Below are positions 10,354 through 22,936 of a stretch of DNA of 64,000 nt, in pieces. The translations under genes were made by a program, and so were the position numbers. Positions within the stretch are counted from its first letter, which is position 1, and the number at the start of each line of letters is the position of its first letter. Origin of the DNA: Bacteroides sp. AN502(2024) (GTDB lineage: Bacteria > Bacteroidota > Bacteroidia > Bacteroidales > Bacteroidaceae); NCBI RefSeq assembly GCF_041227145.1, contig NZ_JBGFSP010000003.1:682001-746000 (forward strand). Direction: 5' to 3'. A model generated the notes under the pieces. It was not told the origin of the DNA, made no database searches, and saw only the letters and a program-made list of their open reading frames with translations.

Positions 10354-10384
10354 CAAAGGTATAGATTATTTCTTTACCACCAAA
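10354..10384 (-). promoter_or_regulatory. leu operon promoter
   Basis: On the minus strand TTTG (10381-10384) and TACCTTTG (10354-10361) are 19 bp apart, a close match to the Bacteroides -33/-7 consensus. The start of transcription should be near 10347. Confidence 0.75.
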
Positions 10385-10487
10385 TAATACGTTACTTTTT
10401 TATCTAAAAAAATATCATTTCATAAGTTAAGACCGATTATTAACAAAAATATATCACAAATAAAGTAATATATCCACCAAACGAAAA

Positions 10488-10524
10488 AGAGGGAATAGAA
10501 TGTTTGAACCATTCTCTCCCTCTT
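10488..10524 (-). terminator. terminator of the Cys-rich lipoprotein gene
   Basis: A 14-bp interrupted stem (AGAGGGAATAGAATG against CATTCTCTCCCTCT) with a short loop, ending in TTTTTCG on the minus strand, 27 bp after the stop codon. Confidence 0.75.
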
Positions 10525-10550
10525 CTTCTTTATTGTCCTAAATCAATAGA

Positions 10551-10784
10551 TTACTTCTTATCGCAACATTCTTTCTTTTCTGCGCAATCAGCTTTTTTAT
10601 CGCAAGCAGTAGCACAAGAATCTTTAGCCTGGCAGCAAGAATCAGATTCAGCAACAGCTTCTACTGTTTCTACAGTTGTTTCTTCACCTTCAGAAGCAGC
10701 GTTAGTAGTTTTATTACCAGTACAAGACATCATTGCAAAAGAAAATGTTACTGCTACAGCAGCCAAAAATAATTTAGTTTTCAT
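10551..10784 (-). CDS. small Cys-rich lipoprotein
   Basis: A 77-residue protein. Residues 1-21 are a lipoprotein signal ending in the lipobox MMSC. The middle is acidic and Thr/Ala/Val-rich, and the last 30 residues hold seven Cys in a Lys/Asp/Glu-rich tail ending CCDKK. The arrangement suggests metal or redox chemistry at the membrane surface, but I do not recognise a family. A good promoter (10831-10862) and terminator (10488) make it a single-gene transcript. The frame can be extended three codons to a TTG, but the ATG at 10784, preceded by AAAGGT, is preferred. It lies just past the rRNA operon. Confidence 0.75.
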   Translation of the reverse strand: MKTKLFLAAVAVTFSFAMMSCTGNKTTNAASEGEETTVETVEAVAESDSCCQAKDSCATACDKKADCAEKKECCDKK

Positions 10785-10830
10785 ACCTTTCAAATTTGCT
10801 TTAAACGTTTAATAAAATAATTATCAGTTG

Positions 10831-10862
10831 CAAATATAACACTTTTTTCGCAAAGTACCAAA
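10831..10862 (-). promoter_or_regulatory. promoter of the Cys-rich lipoprotein
   Basis: Minus strand TTTG (10859-10862), 20-bp spacer, TATATTTG (10831-10838): a textbook Bacteroides promoter, about 47 bp from the ATG. Confidence 0.75.
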
Positions 10863-10868
10863 CACAGC

Positions 10869-10902
10869 AAGCCCCTTGACTCACTTCAGAATCAAGGGGC
10901 TT
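10869..10902 (-). terminator. rRNA operon terminator hairpin
   Basis: A perfect 11-bp stem (AAGCCCCTTGA/TCAAGGGGCTT) just past the 3' end of 5S. It lacks a long T-run, so the strength is uncertain. The -33 of the next promoter lies only 10 bp away. Confidence 0.6.
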
Positions 10903-10910
10903 CTTCAAAA

Positions 10911-11019
<109 letters not shown>

Positions 11020-11101
11020 ATAAAGTCATGACATGATGAAAAGTAAAAATTCAGTTATTACAAGCTAAATGTATACAACCAACCACTACATCTCCGAAAG
11101 A

Positions 11102-13990
<2,889 letters not shown>

Positions 13991-14145
13991 ACGTCTTGTC
14001 CGTGTACCGGTATTGACATTGGAATTGCTTCCATTTATCAATATTGCATACGCGGACACGTACGGTTTGATATATACTTTTAGCTCTTACTAAAATTTTA
14101 CTTTTTGTACATCATGTCAAAGATCGTTTCTCATTGCTGAGACTG

Positions 14146-14219
14146 TGGAGAATAACGGATTCGAACCGTTGACCCTCTGCGTGCAAAGCAGATGCTCTAG
14201 CCAGCTGAGCTAATCCCCC
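14146..14219 (-). tRNA. tRNA-Ala (anticodon TGC)
   Basis: Cloverleaf on the minus strand: acceptor GGGGGAT with ATTCTCC, D-loop AGCTCAGCTGGC, anticodon loop CTTTGCACG, T-loop GGTTCGAATCC. The 3' CCA is not encoded. It lies in the 16S-23S spacer. Confidence 0.95.
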
Positions 14220-14275
14220 AAGAAGTGATTCAAGAATATCGGTCAAGGCTCGCGCACATGGACATATCTTGAGCT

Positions 14276-14352
14276 TGGTAGTCCCAGGCAGAGTTGAACT
14301 GCCGACCTCTACATTATCAGTGTAGCGCTCTAACCAACTGAGCTATAGGACT
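14276..14352 (-). tRNA. tRNA-Ile (anticodon GAT)
   Basis: Cloverleaf on the minus strand starting AGTCCTATAGCTCAGTTGG, anticodon loop CTGATAA, ending GGGACTACCA, so CCA is encoded here although not in the neighbouring tRNA-Ala. The spacer order 16S-Ile-Ala-23S is standard. Confidence 0.95.
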
Positions 14353-14571
14353 AGTTCAACCTTGTCTACCTGTATGTTAGACTCGGCTTCTGTTTTCTCT
14401 CGTGTTGATCTATATCTATACTTCTATAGATGGTTGATCTATATCATAAATAAACAAGTACCAGTAGTACAAAAAAAACAGAACCTTGAAAGGTATCCGG
14501 GTGGAGATGGACCTTACATACGATACATATTAAACATACGATAAGGACATCCACCACTACGGCATCACTCC

Positions 14572-16103
<1,532 letters not shown>

Positions 16104-16287
16104 AAAATATCATTCGAATATCCAATCAAGGATATCATATTGCTCTGTTCAGGACGCCGTAATTTCATTGACCTTTATTACAATACCTGTGCCTGTACAT
16201 ATATTTAATATATACCAGACAAGTATTGACGGTTCTATTTCTTTACTTGTACTACTTGTATTGTTTATCAATATTTCAAAGAACTGA

Positions 16288-16321
16288 CGTGTCAGAAACA
16301 CGCGCTTTCTTTTAGAAAGCG
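16288..16321 (-). other. hairpins in the rRNA operon leader
   Basis: Two adjacent inverted repeats: CGTGT-CAGAA-ACACG (16288-16302) and CGCTTTCT-TTT-AGAAAGCG (16303-16321). They lie immediately downstream of promoter P2, at the 5' end of the pre-rRNA, so they may protect the transcript or take part in processing or antitermination. Confidence 0.55.
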
Positions 16322-16325
16322 GATG

Positions 16326-16358
16326 CAAAGATAAGGACTTTTATTTATTAACTCCAAA
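16326..16358 (-). promoter_or_regulatory. rRNA operon promoter P2
   Basis: Minus strand TTTG (16355-16358), 21-bp spacer, TATCTTTG (16326-16333). It is about 220 bp upstream of 16S. Confidence 0.75.
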
Positions 16359-16453
16359 CTTTTTTGAAAGTTTTTTGTCTTTATTTTCAAGGTACCTTAT
16401 GCGGCAAGCATCATGTCAAACCTGTCAGGCTGTCCTCCCTCGGAAAGCGGGTG

Positions 16454-16485
16454 CAAAAGTACAGACTTTTAATCTACAATCCAAA
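16454..16485 (-). promoter_or_regulatory. rRNA operon promoter P1
   Basis: Minus strand TTTG (16482-16485), 20-bp spacer, TACTTTTG (16454-16461). This is the distal of two tandem rRNA promoters; both are followed by the same GCATCCGC/GCACCCGC-like start region. Confidence 0.75.
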
Positions 16486-16687
16486 TATATTCGACACTTT
16501 TTTCTGAACTTTTTTGCATATTTATACTAACACGCTGATTGACAACGATGTTGTAGAACATATTTTTTCTTCTTTGTGAAGCTGTCCGGTAAAGAATCGG
16601 AAGAAGAACGGAGCAATTTAGAAACAGGACAGGTAAAGTATAAAGCGGATTCACTCATGCTCAAGGGGAATTCACTCATACTCCGGC

Positions 16688-16885
16688 AAAGCGTAGCTTT
16701 AGAAATCGGAAAGCATAGCTTTAGCAACCGGAAAGCATAGCTTTAGCAACCGGAAAGCATAGCTTTAGCAACCGGAAAGCATAGCTTTAGCAACCGGAAA
16801 GCGTAGCTTTAGCAACCGGAAAGCATAGCTTTAGCAACCGGAAAGCATAGCTTTAGAAACCGGAAAGCGTAGCTTTAGAAATCGG
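16688..16885. repeat. nine tandem 22-bp repeats
   Basis: Exactly nine head-to-tail copies (198 bp) of a unit of the form AAAGCATAGCTTTAGCAACC plus GG, with variants only at three positions (a/g, c/a, c/t). Each unit holds an inverted repeat AAAGC-ATA-GCTTT. The array lies about 200 bp upstream of rRNA promoter P1 and has no coding capacity of its own. Confidence 0.92.
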
Positions 16886-16910
16886 ACCGGATTCTTTGTT
16901 TATAAAGGGC

Positions 16911-17189
16911 GGGGACAGTGGGGACACTTGTCCCGATTCACTCACACACACGCGTGCGCGTATATTATTAGGTGTAGAAAATGATCACACATGGGGGATG
17001 CCGCAAACATCAGAAATGCAAACGGGACATGACTTATCTGCAAAACCGAACCGATGAAGTAACGAACGGAATACCATCCGGGGACAAGGAGCAAGGGGGA
17101 GATATCTAAATAAAAGGGATAAATCTTTGGCTACTCGCGCACGCGTGCGTGTGTGTGAGCGAATCGGAAAAAGTGTCCCCACTGTCCCC
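16911..17189. repeat. 279-bp element bounded by 50-bp inverted repeats
   Basis: The left arm (16911-16960) and right arm (17136-17189) are inverted copies. They share GGGGACAGTGGGGACACTT at the outer end, then CCGATTC, CTCACACACACG and CGTGCGCG, with about four mismatches and a 4-bp indel. The inner part of each arm is alternating purine-pyrimidine. The central 175 bp has no convincing gene. It could be a miniature transposable element or a very strong hairpin after the fimbrial operon. Confidence 0.8.
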
Positions 17190-17212
17190 ACCATCCGGTT
17201 ATGATGTCACTG

Positions 17213-20200
17213 CTACCATCTTTCCCATTGTGCATAGAGAGTAATGTCTTCGTGAATATTCATAATCTCTTCATTCTTATAACTCCTTCCCGCTCCACTG
17301 GGCTTTGTATTCCATCCTACAAGATTGTAACCCATACGTTTAAACTCCGGTGTTACCAACTTACTGTTCGTCTCTGTCACAATATTCTGGAAACTTGTTT
17401 CAGGATTCTCACTACCATCATTGGCATTGAACGTGACAACGTTATGCTTCACATCTCCATGATTTAAAGTTACCGATCCCTCCTCATTCGTCACATCTTG
17501 ATTGTGAACATATTGCGAAACGGTATTGCCCTTAATCGTACCGCTGTTAATGGTTATATCGGCATTGGTTCCCTTGGCATAAACTCCTCCACCTTGCAGC
17601 AAGGTATGATTCTTGGAGATCTGGAGAATGCTATCGTTACTCTCTTCTGTTCCGATAATAATTACAGCTTTCTTATTATCCTTATCACTGTTATCCTGAA
17701 TCACACATAAGCCTCCGCCTCTGCGGTCCGCCGTATTCCCGATTATCTTGCCGGATTTAAGGTTGACATCCACATCAGCTACTTTGGAATAGACATATAT
17801 TCCGCCGCCATTGCCGCCGCCATATATACCATCCTCGTCTGTTTCTCTTATTTCGGAAGCATTGTCTTTAATAACCGGACCGGCACTACCGCTTTCACCT
17901 ACCCTCAGGGACCCGCGACGTATGAAAACACCGCCTCCGTTACCCCCGGCTGCCAGATTATCAGCTATAATTCCACCCTTCAACTCCACATCTCCGTCTA
18001 TTATGTGAATAGCACCCCCACTTCCCACAAAATCCTTATCACTGATGCCGGTGTTTCTATAAGCTTCGTTGTCTTTAATCTCACCACCACTCATTGTAAA
18101 GGAAGCATTGGAAGTGCCATCCAATGAACCAATAATGTAAATTGCTCCACCCCTCTTTGCCTTACAATTCCGGATTGCTCCACCGTTTATGGTCACCGTA
18201 CCATTCTCCAGATATACGGCACCACCGTCATCCTTCACATGCAAGTACTCCTCATCTGCCGTATCACTGTTACGGATTGTACCGCCGCTCATCGTAAAGG
18301 ATGGCTTTTCTCCCGCACCCGTGCCGGCAGACAATAGGAACTGACCCTGAATGTCGCCTCCGCGTATGTGAATCGTCGCATTCCCTATATAGGCATCACC
18401 AGCTCCGGTTCCGCCTCCACCGATGGAGCCGGTTCGAATAATCGGATTGCCATCGATTGTAATATTCGCATTTCCTCCGTTATGGTTGTAAGGGTTGGTT
18501 GCCTCTTTAGGGTTCGAACATCCCGTACCGCCGCCGATACTTGCACTTAACTTTGAATCGGTTTTAGCGAAAACCTCACCGCCTGAAATTGTAATATGGG
18601 CATCACCTCCATATCGCGAATAGCTGCTGCCTCCACCGATGGCAGTACCCAAAGCTGATTTGGCGTACACATACCCACCGGAAATAGTTACAATGCCTTT
18701 CTCTCCGTAGTTGCTTTTTGACCCGGCACCTCCGATGGCAGAACTCGGAATATCCCATTTATTGGCATGATTATAGGCATAGACATTGCCACCTGTAATG
18801 GTAACTTCGCCCACTCCGCCCGCACTGCCAAATCCGATTCCCCCTCCGATGGCTGTACCCGTGGTGGTGGCGACTGCCGTTACCGTACCACCGTTAATGG
18901 TAACACCTCCGTATGCATTACCACCTCCTCCGATAGCAGTACAATTTTCCGCTTTGGTGGTACCGGCGAAAATTATACCGCTATTGATAACAATACCATA
19001 ACTGGCATCATCACCGGGAGGACTATCATGGTTACCGATGGCAGAACTCCAGTGATTAGACCAGTAGCCTTTTTCGCCATTTTCAAGACCGGAGTTACCA
19101 TCCCCACCCATAAATCCATCCACATCCGCCACAGTCAACGAACCGGTTCCTTCAAAGATTATTTCGTTGCCATTGTTACTTTGATTATTGTAATGCACGG
19201 CTCCTACCCGGTTATCACCTACACTATTGATCGTTACTTTTGCATTAGTTACTCCACTTCCTGGGATAAACGAAATTCCGGCCTTATTACGATAATCCGG
19301 AGTCATTTCTCCTACATGATTGTCTCTATTCTCTTGATATATAGAATAGATATTGTCGATAGTCAAATCACAAGTCACCTTGCCGGTTATTTCTATCCGG
19401 TGACTCGTATATTCGCGTCCGACAGCTGTAACAAGCGCATTATTATCTTTATCCCAAGATTTGATTACCAAATCCACATTGGTATTGTTGGTTATAAAAT
19501 CACTCCACGAACGACCGTCGGTATATTTGACTTCTTCATACTCGGGAGGGGTACAGACATCGCCTGTCCAAATTCCTTCTCTATTCTTTTCAGTCGATTG
19601 ATAGACATAATAATGATTCCCGTCTTTATGGTCGCCGGTTACGTCTTTTAAGCCTCCGTCTTTATAGACTTTACCGGAATATTTGCCACCTCCTTTGATC
19701 GTCACATCGCTTAGCGCCAAATCGAAATAAATCGTTTCCGGAGCTTGTCCCTTATAAAACGTATAGGTAATAAGCTTGCCCGGTTCCCATCTCCATTTCT
19801 TTTCTTCCTCCCTTTCTTCATCACTGACAGGAACAACCGTACGATATTCTTTATCTTCACATGTCAAAACAATTTCTGCTCCACCAGGCAAATTTTGAGG
19901 CATCAGAATCATATACTCAACCTGATCCTTCTTAAGGGTCAATATATCATTGCTATCAAACAATTTGCCTTCATCTCCGAAACTGATCTTGTATGATGAC
20001 TTATAAGATGCTTCCGAACCTTCATTAACCATCCATTTGTCATCCAAAAAATTATATGTTCCACTATTATACACGTTCCTAATCTCCACGGACTTCACCT
20101 TACATTTAAATCCCACCCTGAAACGAATGGCGGTAAGGGCGTGATTGAAAGTGAGAGGAATGGTCTTGTATTTATAATTCGGATCTGCCAGAGCCTGACT

Positions 20201-20806
20201 TATCCACCTCGCCACCAGAATATCTTTCTGACGGGCTATCAACTCAGGCACTATGTAATCGATAGTAGGCGGCGCAGTCGCAAAATCGAGCTTTATGCTA
20301 TCCGGCTTTGCAGGATCCGGGGTCGTATTTGTCGATACGTAGGGCGCATACGCATAAACATTCAGATGCGGCTGGGTTATCGTTTTCCATAGAATGGTAG
20401 CATCCTTGGAAACAAGCTTGTTGCCGTCAAATTCACATTCGAGATTATTATCATCACCGGCAATAGGAGTTTTATCGTTTTCATCATTACCATATTGAAA
20501 ACCGAGGACACCGGCACTACCACTGAGATGGTTTGTAAGCGTTCCCCGGGTGGCACCACTCTCCTCCCGCGTCGTCTGCAAAGCCCACTGTTCCTCGACA
20601 ATTTCCAGATTCGAGACCGAACTGCGAGTAGCCGAAGATGTATTCTCCGACGCAAGATAGGTGGTAAATGCCAGACAATCGGAGGGAAAAGTCACGTAGC
20701 CATTCCCGTTCATCCCCATGTCATCAGTACAACCGATACAAGTGAACAATGCAGCAGCAACCGCCCCCAGGCTCCATCGCTTTATATAGTCAGGATATAG
20801 TTTCAT
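17213..20806 (-). CDS. fimbrillin-like beta-helix surface lipoprotein with C-terminal InlB-type repeat
   Basis: A 1197-residue protein, last gene of the fimbrial operon. The signal peptide ends at a lipobox-like CIGC near residue 26. Residues about 60-370 resemble Mfa/fimbrillin N-terminal domains (FNHALTAIRFRV, EYMILMPQNLPGG, W.WEPGKLITYTF). Residues about 460-1110 are Gly-rich with many TAIGGG/SAIGGG and ITISGG turns, typical of a right-handed beta-helix adhesin stalk. The last 70 residues (VTFNANDGS to ITLYAQW) are a Listeria-Bacteroides InlB-type repeat. I infer a large tip or accessory adhesin. The start is the ATG at 20806; a GTG lies one codon upstream. It begins 13 bp after the previous gene. 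Confidence 0.82.
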   Translation of the reverse strand: MKLYPDYIKRWSLGAVAAALFTCIGCTDDMGMNGNGYVTFPSDCLAFTTYLASENTSSATRSSVSNLEIVEEQWALQTTREESGATRGTLTNHLSGSAGVLGFQYGNDENDKTPIAGDDNNLECEFDGNKLVSKDATILWKTITQPHLNVYAYAPYVSTNTTPDPAKPDSIKLDFATAPPTIDYIVPELIARQKDILVARWISQALADPNYKYKTIPLTFNHALTAIRFRVGFKCKVKSVEIRNVYNSGTYNFLDDKWMVNEGSEASYKSSYKISFGDEGKLFDSNDILTLKKDQVEYMILMPQNLPGGAEIVLTCEDKEYRTVVPVSDEEREEEKKWRWEPGKLITYTFYKGQAPETIYFDLALSDVTIKGGGKYSGKVYKDGGLKDVTGDHKDGNHYYVYQSTEKNREGIWTGDVCTPPEYEEVKYTDGRSWSDFITNNTNVDLVIKSWDKDNNALVTAVGREYTSHRIEITGKVTCDLTIDNIYSIYQENRDNHVGEMTPDYRNKAGISFIPGSGVTNAKVTINSVGDNRVGAVHYNNQSNNGNEIIFEGTGSLTVADVDGFMGGDGNSGLENGEKGYWSNHWSSAIGNHDSPPGDDASYGIVINSGIIFAGTTKAENCTAIGGGGNAYGGVTINGGTVTAVATTTGTAIGGGIGFGSAGGVGEVTITGGNVYAYNHANKWDIPSSAIGGAGSKSNYGEKGIVTISGGYVYAKSALGTAIGGGSSYSRYGGDAHITISGGEVFAKTDSKLSASIGGGTGCSNPKEATNPYNHNGGNANITIDGNPIIRTGSIGGGGTGAGDAYIGNATIHIRGGDIQGQFLLSAGTGAGEKPSFTMSGGTIRNSDTADEEYLHVKDDGGAVYLENGTVTINGGAIRNCKAKRGGAIYIIGSLDGTSNASFTMSGGEIKDNEAYRNTGISDKDFVGSGGAIHIIDGDVELKGGIIADNLAAGGNGGGVFIRRGSLRVGESGSAGPVIKDNASEIRETDEDGIYGGGNGGGIYVYSKVADVDVNLKSGKIIGNTADRRGGGLCVIQDNSDKDNKKAVIIIGTEESNDSILQISKNHTLLQGGGVYAKGTNADITINSGTIKGNTVSQYVHNQDVTNEEGSVTLNHGDVKHNVVTFNANDGSENPETSFQNIVTETNSKLVTPEFKRMGYNLVGWNTKPSGAGRSYKNEEIMNIHEDITLYAQWERW

Positions 20807-20819
20807 CACGATTACAATT

Positions 20820-21794
20820 TTAGTCTAAATAAATATCTTCGTTTTGATTGCTCCACGAATTCAGCGTACCCACGCCATCAATCACATTGTGAGGTGTAAA
20901 ATAGAGGGAAAACACAAAGCATTTTCCTTTTGCTTGACTCTCCTGAGTAACATTTGTAATTTTATCATCATGTTCTACGTCTATTAAATTCAAAGTCAAT
21001 GGGATCGTTCTCTTTTCTACAACACCGCTTTTATTTTTAGTTTCTACCGTCACCTTATACTCCTTCTCCGGGCTGCAAAACACCGATCCGACCTCTTGAA
21101 TTGATGTAGAAAGAAGTTTACTACTGTTCATCGCAGGTATAAGTTGTGGGCTTACATATTGACACGATCCATTTTTCAAATCGATCTGCACTTCAGAGTC
21201 GCTTGTTACATAAATTTGCTCTATCATCCCCCAGGCATCCACAGCATCGTGCGATGAGGCACAGATGTTTATCTTTATCCAAGTCAGCAAATGTTCATAC
21301 TGCTGTGGCGGGAAATGCCGGTTCCAACTTCCTTCAATTTCCGAGGCGAACATCAAATCCTCCGCCCCGTTGATAGAGTGAGAAACGACCTTATTATCCG
21401 TTGTTTCCCAATTCAACTTAGGATATAATCCGATACAACAGACATTCGTATTATCGGTGGGATATTTGAGATTCTTATTGTCGTAAAACACATATTTCAA
21501 TTGCGAACCGTCAAATTCCACCGTAGTATGAACCGGCAGATTGATCGAAGCATCCGGCTTGTTTTCATAATCACCATCATACTTTCGAAACCATACTGCC
21601 GCCTCGAAAGTTTTTCCCTCTTGAGGAAGATAAGGGACGGCTGTTACACCTGCACGACTGTTGATTTGAAGATCTCCCACGGTAACTCCCAATTGTATAT
21701 TGCCGCTCAGATCAGCTTCGTCCGAAGCACTCTCCGAACATGCAGCCATCGTCAGAAAAACGAATCCAATATATACAAGACTTAACTTCTTCAT
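20820..21794 (-). CDS. fimbrillin-family lipoprotein
   Basis: A 324-residue protein with a lipoprotein signal (lipobox MAAC, Cys19) and an Mfa-like fold: an SRAG segment near 45 after a short pro-region, then EDLMFASE and the YEHLLTWIKI core. The same core (EDVMFAPQ, FKHLLTWLRV) occurs in the next gene upstream, so the two are paralogues from a local duplication. It is probably an accessory fimbrial subunit, exported and lipidated before assembly. Spacing to the neighbours is 11-13 bp. Confidence 0.8.
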   Translation of the reverse strand: MKKLSLVYIGFVFLTMAACSESASDEADLSGNIQLGVTVGDLQINSRAGVTAVPYLPQEGKTFEAAVWFRKYDGDYENKPDASINLPVHTTVEFDGSQLKYVFYDNKNLKYPTDNTNVCCIGLYPKLNWETTDNKVVSHSINGAEDLMFASEIEGSWNRHFPPQQYEHLLTWIKINICASSHDAVDAWGMIEQIYVTSDSEVQIDLKNGSCQYVSPQLIPAMNSSKLLSTSIQEVGSVFCSPEKEYKVTVETKNKSGVVEKRTIPLTLNLIDVEHDDKITNVTQESQAKGKCFVFSLYFTPHNVIDGVGTLNSWSNQNEDIYLD

Positions 21795-21805
21795 AATCGA
21801 TAAAA

Positions 21806-22936
21806 TTAAGATGCATCAGAGTTTCCATCAGAAGTATTATTAGGGCTTAACACCCCATTACTGATACCTCCTAATTCCCAATCGTCCACTGATACAGTTA
21901 CTACAATGTTATTACCCATTTTGAAATTCAGATTCAAGATAAATTGATAGTTCATCGTACTTCCCTCAAAACAGGTCGATTCACCTTTCTTTAAATCAAC
22001 CGGCACTTCAACAGTGCGGTGCTCGGTTTCCACCAGCAATGTATATTCATTGGTTTTTACAACGTCCAGCTCTTCATGCTCGGTAGCAATCACCGGTGCG
22101 CAAAGCACGTATGCCACCTCCTCGAATTTGTCTTTGTACGGCAAGGGATAGCTTTCATTTTGAAACGCATTGTTTGTCCCGGTTTTATAGAAATCCAGGG
22201 TCACACCATCACCGGAAGAAAATGTAACGCAATTTTCCAAAGCGCCCGGATTGTAAACCGAACTGTACTCTTTACTCAAATCAATCGTCACCGTATTTCC
22301 ATTGCTACTCTTCACTTTAAGGCTTTTGAGCTTTCCCCAGGCTTCCGAGACTATTTCACTATCGGCTTTCACCTTCACCCTTAACCAAGTGAGTAAATGT
22401 TTAAATTTGAACGTAGGCCATTTTTCTTTATCCACATTTCCGCCATATACCCCCTCTTCCTGAGGTGCAAACATCACATCTTCGGAGCCATTAAAAGTCT
22501 TACTTGCCGTTTCGCCTGCCGTAGCATTGTCGGTCCATCCGCCTTGGGGGTGCATTCCCACGAAATATACTGTTTTTGTTCCGCCAGCGTTATCTTTGGG
22601 ATAGACAGCGGCATCCAGCAACTGTTCCGAACCGGCGGTGAATCTTGCCGTGGTATGTAAGGCAACAGTCCCGTTAGTCCCGTTCGCTCCATCCACATGC
22701 TCAAACTTTTTGGAAGTTGTCGATGCCCATACGGCCACTTCCAGCGGATTATCTTCATTGGGCTCTAACAAGGAAAAAGGTGCGCGGCTCAACAGGATGG
22801 TATTTTCCACTGTCGCACGCAAATAGATTCGTTGAGCCGAATCCGTACAGATATCCGCCTCTTCTTCCCGACAAGAGAAGAGGAAAATACTTAACCCACA
22901 GATGGCATAAAACATCTTTCTCATCTTATTCCACAT
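21806..22936 (-). CDS. fimbrillin-family lipoprotein, paralogue of the next gene
   Basis: A 376-residue protein, lipobox FSC near residue 22, followed by an Mfa-like domain. Shared blocks with the 324-residue neighbour include VAVWAS, EDVMFAP, HLLTWLRVKVKA, AWGKLKSLKVKSS and a C-terminal FILNLNFKMGNNI strand. The C-terminal strand and the tail after it could take part in donor-strand exchange; that is family-based inference. Its first ATG overlaps the previous gene by 11 bp; an alternative start at MRKMF (22924) lies 4 codons in. Confidence 0.8.
   Translation of the reverse strand: MWNKMRKMFYAICGLSIFLFSCREEEADICTDSAQRIYLRATVENTILLSRAPFSLLEPNEDNPLEVAVWASTTSKKFEHVDGANGTNGTVALHTTARFTAGSEQLLDAAVYPKDNAGGTKTVYFVGMHPQGGWTDNATAGETASKTFNGSEDVMFAPQEEGVYGGNVDKEKWPTFKFKHLLTWLRVKVKADSEIVSEAWGKLKSLKVKSSNGNTVTIDLSKEYSSVYNPGALENCVTFSSGDGVTLDFYKTGTNNAFQNESYPLPYKDKFEEVAYVLCAPVIATEHEELDVVKTNEYTLLVETEHRTVEVPVDLKKGESTCFEGSTMNYQFILNLNFKMGNNIVVTVSVDDWELGGISNGVLSPNNTSDGNSDAS

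Noticed and set aside
16469..16727. Two short minus-strand open frames upstream of the rRNA operon
   Set aside because: They overlap promoter P1 and the tandem repeat, lack a ribosome site and look like chance frames.
16688..16885. CRISPR array
   Set aside because: The 22-bp units are contiguous with no unique spacers and no cas genes are near.
18767..19651. A 294-codon plus-strand frame
   Set aside because: It is antisense to the beta-helix gene, whose repetitive Gly-rich codons open the opposite frame; no domain is visible.
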